Below are positions 59,224-64,000 of a stretch of 64,000 nucleotides of DNA, in pieces. Within the stretch, counting starts at the first letter, position 1, and every line of letters begins with the position of its first letter. The notes beneath the pieces were generated by a model. The model did not search any database, was not told where the DNA came from, and saw nothing but the letters and a program-made list of their open reading frames with translations. Source of the stretch: Cyanobium sp. Morenito 9A2 (GTDB lineage Bacteria; Cyanobacteriota; Cyanobacteriia; PCC-6307; Cyanobiaceae); contig NZ_JAGQBJ010000015.1 in NCBI RefSeq assembly GCF_024345575.1, positions 1 through 64,000 on the forward strand, in the 5' to 3' direction. The translations under genes and the position numbers were made by a program.

Positions 59224-61059
59224 TCAGAAGCCTCCACCACCACCGCCGCCGTCGCCGCCTCCGGAGCTGCCCCCTCCGGAGCTGCCGCTGGAGCTGCTGG
59301 AGCTGCTCGGCGACGAGGCCATTGCGCTGCCGGTGGAGCTGCAGCAGTCGTCGAGGCTGGAGCCGAAGCCGTTGATGTCGAAGCGCTCGCCCGTGCCCAC
59401 GTACCAGCTCGGCGGGGCCTGCATGATGCCGACGAAGGCGTTGGCCCACTGGCGTGTCAGCCCCGCCACCATCGCGTAGGGCAGAAAGCGCTCGAACAGT
59501 TCCGGCGTGAGAATCACCTGCTTGAAGCGGGGGGCCTCGACCCGGAGCAGGAACTCCTGGAAGCCCAGGGTCTGGCGTAGCACCTCCACCCCCCGCAGGG
59601 TCCGGCTCGGCATGATCCAGGCGAAGAGGATGATCAGCAACACCGTGGCCCCGAGGCTCAGGGCGGTGAGCAGTGGATCGGCCGCCCACTGCAGCTGGGC
59701 GATGTCGGGGGGGAGCAGCAGCAAGGCCAGCAGAATCAAGGCCACCGCTCCCAGGAGGCCGGCGGCGAAGCTGAGGCCCCGCACCGTGCCGGGCCAGGAG
59801 TGGTAGAACCCGTTCGTCAACACCGCCTTCTGCACCAGGCTTTCAAAGCCCGAAACGTGCACGTAGAAAGAGTCGCGCAGGTCGTCGGTGTCGACGCTGG
59901 TGCCGATCTCCCGTGACGGGAACAGGTGTTCGATCAGGTAGGCCTCGTGGGGGGCCAGGGCCTTCCACTGTTCGGTGGTGGTGAGCAGGGTGAAGAGGTA
60001 ATGCTTCTGGAGCGGCAGGAACGCCAGCTTGTGCTGCTGCTGTTCGATCCGCAGGTGCCCCTTCACGGCCAGATCCACCAGCGTCGCCCCCAGCGCCACG
60101 CTGTCCACGTTCTCCTGCACGAGGCTGCCCAGCACCGCCGCCGGCAGGCCATGGGGAGGTTCGTAGGCCACCGGCACGGATCCCAGGGCCGGATCGCGGC
60201 CGATGCGCCACCAGGTCGAGCCCAGGATCAGGGCGGTGCTGAGTGGCAGCAGCAGGACCAGCCGCGCTCGCAGCCAATGCAGGGCCATCTCCACTGGCGT
60301 GGGCGGTGCCACCAGCCCCTTGTCGAAGCCCACCGCCAGGGTGAGGCCCTCGCCGTTCTCCAGGCGCCGGGTGCTCTCGGCCGACACCTGCCGCGCTCCC
60401 ACCCGCAGGCGGGCGTCCTGGCCCTCGGCTCCACGCTCGCCCGTGTACACCGAGGCGTGCACCCCCTTCACCCCCTCGGGCAGCAGCACGCGCGCGCTGA
60501 CCCGATCGATCGGGATCTCCCAGTCGTTGCCGGTGACGTTCCAGTTGAACTCGTCGTGGTCGGGGTAGAAGCGCACGCCGTTGCGCACCCGATAGCTCAG
60601 AACGACCGTGCGCGTGGCGTCCGCGGCCCCGGGAACAAACAGGCGGAGCTCGATGTCCCTGCCCATCCGCCGGGTTTCGCTGCGGTAGGGCGTGCCGTCG
60701 CCGCCGGTGACCGATTCCACCTGGAGCCCCAGCGGTTCGAGCCCCCCGGGGCGATGCGCCAGCAGCGGGATCTGGCGGCGGATCCCGTTCCACGATCCCT
60801 GGAAGCGGGCGGTGAGGGTCTCCCGCACCTGGACCGATCCGTCGCGCTCCACCACCGCGTCCATCTGGAAGTTGGCGAGCTCCAGCGACCGCTCCGCCGC
60901 CGCCCGCGCCGCCCCGCCGCCCCCTGGGGCCAGCAGCAGCAGGGTCAGTCCGAGGCCGAACACCACGGCCAGCATCACGACCCGCGCTCGCCAGGCCGAT
61001 CGCCGCCTTACCCGTCCCATCGCCAACCGCCGCCAGGGCGCTCGCCTGGCCTCAGCCAC
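59224..61059 (-). CDS. DUF2207 membrane protein
   Basis: 611 residues; the GTG overlaps the lemA stop by eight bases (ATG at 61020 is possible). An N-terminal export helix (VVMLAVVFGLGLTLLLL) precedes the extracytoplasmic DUF2207 domain (ANFQMDAVVERDGSVQVRET, GIRRQIPLLA, YRVRNGVRFYPDHDEFNWNV). Membrane helices lie near 265-285, 430-455 and 470-490, then a cytoplasmic domain and a Gly/Ser tail from about 580 to the end. DUF2207 proteins pair with LemA in many bacteria; role unknown, possibly envelope-related. Confidence 0.88.
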   Translation of the reverse strand: MAEARRAPWRRLAMGRVRRRSAWRARVVMLAVVFGLGLTLLLLAPGGGGAARAAAERSLELANFQMDAVVERDGSVQVRETLTARFQGSWNGIRRQIPLLAHRPGGLEPLGLQVESVTGGDGTPYRSETRRMGRDIELRLFVPGAADATRTVVLSYRVRNGVRFYPDHDEFNWNVTGNDWEIPIDRVSARVLLPEGVKGVHASVYTGERGAEGQDARLRVGARQVSAESTRRLENGEGLTLAVGFDKGLVAPPTPVEMALHWLRARLVLLLPLSTALILGSTWWRIGRDPALGSVPVAYEPPHGLPAAVLGSLVQENVDSVALGATLVDLAVKGHLRIEQQQHKLAFLPLQKHYLFTLLTTTEQWKALAPHEAYLIEHLFPSREIGTSVDTDDLRDSFYVHVSGFESLVQKAVLTNGFYHSWPGTVRGLSFAAGLLGAVALILLALLLLPPDIAQLQWAADPLLTALSLGATVLLIILFAWIMPSRTLRGVEVLRQTLGFQEFLLRVEAPRFKQVILTPELFERFLPYAMVAGLTRQWANAFVGIMQAPPSWYVGTGERFDINGFGSSLDDCCSSTGSAMASSPSSSSSSSGSSGGGSSGGGDGGGGGGGF

Positions 61060-61600
61060 CGAAACTGACCTTGGGCACGGCGGCCTCGGCGCGATCCTCC
61101 AGCTCGAAGAAGGCCCGGCGCTGGATCCCGCATCCCTGGGCCACCAGGTTGGAGGGGAACTGCACGATCGCGGTGTTGAGGTCGCGCACCACGGCGTTGA
61201 AGTAGCGGCGGGCGTTCTGCAGCGCCTCCTCGATCCGGCCCAGGTCGTCCTGCAGGGCCCGGAAGCTCTCCACCGCCCGCAGGGCCGGGTAGGCCTCCGC
61301 CAGGGCGAAAAACTGGCCCAGGGACGCCCCCAGTTGCTGTTCCGCCTGCTGCTGCTGGGCTGGTCCGCGGGCGGCGATCGCGGCGCTGCGGGCCTCGATC
61401 ACGGCGCGGAAACTCTCCGTCTCATGGCTGGCGTAGCCCTGCACCGTTTCCACCAGGTTGGGGATCAGGTCGTGGCGGCGCTTGAGCTGCACGTTGATGT
61501 CGGCCCAGGCGTTGTCGGCCTGCACGTTGAGCTGGGCCAGGCGGTTGTAAACCACGATCAGCCCCAGGGCCATGGCGATCGTAACCAGCGCCAGTGCCAT
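61052..61600 (-). CDS. lemA: LemA family protein
   Basis: 182 residues, ATG start, one N-terminal membrane helix (ALVTIAMALGLIVVYNRLA) then a helical bundle with the family motif NVQADNAWADINVQLKRRHD and LIPNLVETVQGYASHE. The C-terminal RDLNTAIVQFPSNLVA is also conserved. LemA is an inner-membrane protein of unsettled function, normally coded with a DUF2207 or TPM partner, as here. Confidence 0.93.
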   Translation of the reverse strand: MALALVTIAMALGLIVVYNRLAQLNVQADNAWADINVQLKRRHDLIPNLVETVQGYASHETESFRAVIEARSAAIAARGPAQQQQAEQQLGASLGQFFALAEAYPALRAVESFRALQDDLGRIEEALQNARRYFNAVVRDLNTAIVQFPSNLVAQGCGIQRRAFFELEDRAEAAVPKVSFGG

Positions 61601-61725
61601 GGTTTCCCCCTCCCGCAGGAAGGAAGCCTAAGGCGACGATTTGGATGGCCCCGCCGGTACTGGCGACGCCCCGAAGGTGACCTCTTCGAACCTGGCCGCC
61701 CTGCCCGTCGAGAGCGTCTCAGACC

Positions 61726-62595
61726 GTGGCTGAATTCCTGATCCGCCCCATGGCCGCTTCCGAGCTGCCCCTGGCCCTCGACTGGGCGGCGGCCGAAGGT
61801 TGGAACCCAGGCCTGCAGGATGCCGATTCCTTCGTTGCGGCTGATCCTCAGGGTTTCCTGCTCGGCCTGCGCGGTGGGGAGCCGATCGGCTGCATCTCTG
61901 CCGTCCGCTACGGCGACAACTTCGGCTTCCTTGGCTTCTACATCGTGCGGCCGCTCTGGCGGGGTCGGGGCCATGGGCGGCAGCTCTCGAACGCCGCCCT
62001 GGAACGCCTGGAGGGTCGCACGATCGGGCTCGATGGTGTCGTCGCCCAGCAGGCGAACTACCGCGCCTCTGGATTTCAGTTCGTGTTCCTCAGCCTTCGC
62101 CACCAGGGGCCCGTTGCCGCAGCCGGACCCCGTGACGGCGAAGCGGGCGCTGTGCATGGCGACGGCATCGTCGCGCTGGCCTCGCGCCCCTTGCAGGAGC
62201 TGTTGGCCTATGACGCCCCATTTTCCCCTTCCGGCCGCGCGGCCTTCCTTTCGGCCTGGCTGCGCCAGAGCGGCAGCCAGGCCCTCGGCCTAGTGCGGTG
62301 CGGGGTGCTGGCGGGCTACGGCGTCGTGCGCCCCTGCCGCGAGGGCTTCAAGATCGGACCGCTCTTTGCCGACGATCCCGAGGCTGCCGAACACTTGTTC
62401 CGGGCCTTGCGTGCCCAGGTGCCCAGCCCCGGGCCCCTGATCCTCGACACACCCGTTCCCAACGGCGCGGCACTGGCGTTGGCGGCAGCCCATGGCCTGT
62501 TCCCCGTCTCTGAGACCGCCCGCATGGTGCGCGGCCCCGCCCCGGCGTTGCCCCTGGAGCGGTTGTTCGGCCTGACCAGCTTTGAGCTCGGTTAG
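61726..62595 (+). CDS. GNAT-family N-acetyltransferase
   Basis: 289 residues, GTG start. Residues 1-130 form a GNAT domain (EFLIRPMAASELPLALDWAA; acetyl-CoA motif YIVRPLWRGRGHGRQLSNAA). Residues 150-289 form the second domain found in the YitH/HolE-like group (LLAYDAPFSPSGRAAFLSAW, GYGVVRPCREGFKIGPLFAD, RMVRGPAPALPLERLFGLTS). Such two-domain acetyltransferases act on small molecules that are not known. Divergent from lemA. Confidence 0.88.
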   Translation: MAEFLIRPMAASELPLALDWAAAEGWNPGLQDADSFVAADPQGFLLGLRGGEPIGCISAVRYGDNFGFLGFYIVRPLWRGRGHGRQLSNAALERLEGRTIGLDGVVAQQANYRASGFQFVFLSLRHQGPVAAAGPRDGEAGAVHGDGIVALASRPLQELLAYDAPFSPSGRAAFLSAWLRQSGSQALGLVRCGVLAGYGVVRPCREGFKIGPLFADDPEAAEHLFRALRAQVPSPGPLILDTPVPNGAALALAAAHGLFPVSETARMVRGPAPALPLERLFGLTSFELG

Positions 62596-63026
62596 GGAAA
62601 TTCCTGTGGCTGCCGCCAGGTAGGTGACGCCACAGAGGGTGATGTCATCGGTGGGTTAGATGTGCAGCGCCTGGCTAAGTTTTTAATCCTGCTTGTTGTC
62701 CTCGTATGTGAGCGGCCGCCTGGGGGGCGGAGTTTGTTGTGCAGGCCTTCCAGATCCAATTCCCGGAAAGCTGGCGCAACTTTCCGACGGTCTCCCCGTC
62801 AGCCCTATCTGCAGGGCGATGGCTGTGTTGGCCTGATCGGATCTTCGGGCCAACACGATAGAGACCAGAGGCTCGATTGAATGCGGCAGTGAGCGAGAAC
62901 AAGCGAGGGTCTGCAATGACTCAATCTCGCCCTCTGCAAAGACAAGCTAATGCAATGGATAGCTGAGCGCCATAGACCACTATAAGGAAAACCCGCGATG
63001 TTATTTGTCATTGATGATTCGGAACA
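62596..63026. other. Gene-free stretch between gnat and the RTX gene
   Basis: About 430 bases without a recognisable gene. Short frames here have no domain and no ribosome site. It holds the inverted repeat at 62825-62856. The base composition is closer to 50% GC than that of the flanking genes, and the region may have arrived with the RTX gene. Confidence 0.55.
62825..62856. other. Inverted repeat, 9-base arms
   Basis: GTGTTGGCC and GGCCAACAC with 14 bases between. There is no T run on either strand, so an intrinsic terminator is not convincing. It lies between two genes that converge (gnat and the RTX gene), where a bidirectional terminator would be expected. Confidence 0.4.
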
Positions 63027-64000
63027 CTAGGTGATGGCGAACTGTCCACTGGTGAGCGCAAGGCCTGGGGTCAACTGCGCAAAAGCGATGGAGGCTCCTG
63101 CACTGTTGCCATCGGCGTCATAGGAAAGAAGACCAGTGGCGCTGTCATATAGGAGGTGCTGGGCGCTTGTGGCGGCGGAAGCTCCGATAGCGAATGCGTT
63201 GGCCGCCAGGGTGCCTGGTGTGCTGAAGGCGGTGAACACGGCGTTCTCCAGTTCGATGCTGTCGCCATCGGCGATGGAGAAATCAGTGATCGGGTCCCGG
63301 TTGGTGGTGGCATTAAGCGGGCTAGAGAAACGGAAACGATCGGGACCGGAGCCGCCGGTGAGGGTGTCGTTGCCACTTCCGCCAATAAGGGTGTCGCTGC
63401 CACTGCCGCCGTTGAGAATGTCGTTGCCGGAGAAACCATAGATCAGTTGATCGCTGGAGAAGCCCTGAATGGTGTCGTTTCCGCTCGTGCCTAAAATGAT
63501 CTGAGTGGAAGATGTGGCGCGGTTTCCTGCCAAGTCGGTGACGACCAAGGACGTGAAGTTGACAGATCCTTGGGCAGTAACGGAGATAATTTTGGAGGAA
63601 TTGCTGGCGAGGTTTGTGGTAAACAGTGACCCTCCGCCAATGGGCTCGAGAGTGGCCGTGCTCGCGGAATCGGCGATGATTTGGAAGCCAGAAGCATCAG
63701 TGGCGATCGGTCCTGTTGTGATGGTCGGCGCTGCCGTATCAAGAACAAAGGTGCGCGCAGCCGAGGCAGTGCCGAGATTGCCTGCGGCATCAGCGACGCG
63801 GGCGGTGATGGAGTAGTTGGTGCCTGCTGTGGCGGGGAGTGTGGGTGTGTAGGACCAGGTGAGCGCAGAGTTGTTGACGGTGGCGCTGCCCAACAGGGTG
63901 CTGCCATTGAAGAGGCGGAGGGTTTCGCCACTCACCAGCGCGGCAGAGAGGGTGCCGGTGATGGTGGGGGTGAGGTCATCGGTGCGGCCGCTGGGTGCAA
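63027..64000 (-). CDS. RTX/Ig-like repeat secreted protein, C-terminal part
   Basis: 324 codons of the C-terminal end of a gene that continues beyond the right edge; the frame is open through 64000 (APSGRTDDLTPTITGTLSAA). The first part is a bacterial Ig-like repeat (RLFNGSTLLGSATVNNSALT, SYTPTLPATAGTNYSITARV), common in giant adhesins. Then comes TSGNDTIQGFSSDQLIYGFS with calcium-binding RTX nonapeptides (GGSGSDTLI, GGSGNDTLT, GGSGPDRFRF), and a C-terminal type I secretion signal-like region ending in ALTSGQFAIT. It is presumably exported by a type I system and acts at the cell surface. No secretion genes are in the window. Confidence 0.88.
   Translation of the reverse strand, partial: APSGRTDDLTPTITGTLSAALVSGETLRLFNGSTLLGSATVNNSALTWSYTPTLPATAGTNYSITARVADAAGNLGTASAARTFVLDTAAPTITTGPIATDASGFQIIADSASTATLEPIGGGSLFTTNLASNSSKIISVTAQGSVNFTSLVVTDLAGNRATSSTQIILGTSGNDTIQGFSSDQLIYGFSGNDILNGGSGSDTLIGGSGNDTLTGGSGPDRFRFSSPLNATTNRDPITDFSIADGDSIELENAVFTAFSTPGTLAANAFAIGASAATSAQHLLYDSATGLLSYDADGNSAGASIAFAQLTPGLALTSGQFAIT

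Overview
The window looks like chromosome of a GC-rich unicellular cyanobacterium of the Synechococcus/Cyanobium type. The reasons are a ferredoxin-type nitrate reductase (NarB) and nitrite reductase (NirA), an NrtABCD nitrate transporter with the cyanobacterial fused NrtC, NarM, cyanase, NtcA-type promoter motifs and a urease operon. The genus is inferred; there is no rRNA in the window.

Layout. (1) 1-5.2 kb: an accessory patch, visibly less GC-rich in its first half, with the start of a cytochrome P450, a coupled trio (a porphobilinogen-synthase-like protein, an FAD monooxygenase and a maleate isomerase/arylmalonate decarboxylase-like protein) and a convergent MmgE/PrpD gene. It resembles a small uncharacterised biosynthetic or degradative cluster. 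(2) 5.2-7.0 kb: an IS5-type element that cut a signal-peptide gene. (3) 7.1-17.5 kb: an MFS exporter divergent from a YdeP-like molybdoenzyme plus GH63 glucosidase pair, then two redox gene sets with divergent regulators (LysR with an SDR; TetR with GST and a PPOX flavoprotein). (4) 17.5-34.2 kb: a nitrogen-assimilation island: mobA and moaA (molybdenum cofactor), cynS-narB, a Crp-family regulator, nrtABCD, narM, a TrpD2-like gene, nirA, a sirohydrochlorin-chelatase-like gene and cobA (sirohaem). Transport, both reductases and parts of both cofactor pathways sit together, with three NtcA-like sites.

(5) 34.2-45.0 kb: two diguanylate cyclases, a CsgG-like protein, a cupin, a PilZ protein and the conserved set of circularly permuted ATP-grasp, alpha-E, transglutaminase and DUF2126 proteins; one diguanylate cyclase lies inside that operon with 4-base overlaps on both sides. 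(6) 45.0-53.8 kb: two secreted TPR-CHAT proteins in tandem, followed by a metallopeptidase homologue without its zinc ligands and a membrane protein, and preceded by a TPR relic and a decayed VanW gene with a 14-base G run. (7) 53.8-62.6 kb: small secreted or membrane proteins (one frameshifted), ureABC, a MOSC protein, a DUF2207 protein, LemA and a GNAT enzyme. (8) From 63.0 kb: the C-terminus of a large RTX/Ig-like secreted protein that runs off the right edge.

The best candidates for undescribed biology are the HemB-like cluster, the c-di-GMP enzyme embedded in the ATP-grasp/transglutaminase operon, and the TPR-CHAT plus inactive-peptidase cassette. Functions come from reading sequence motifs; no database search was run.
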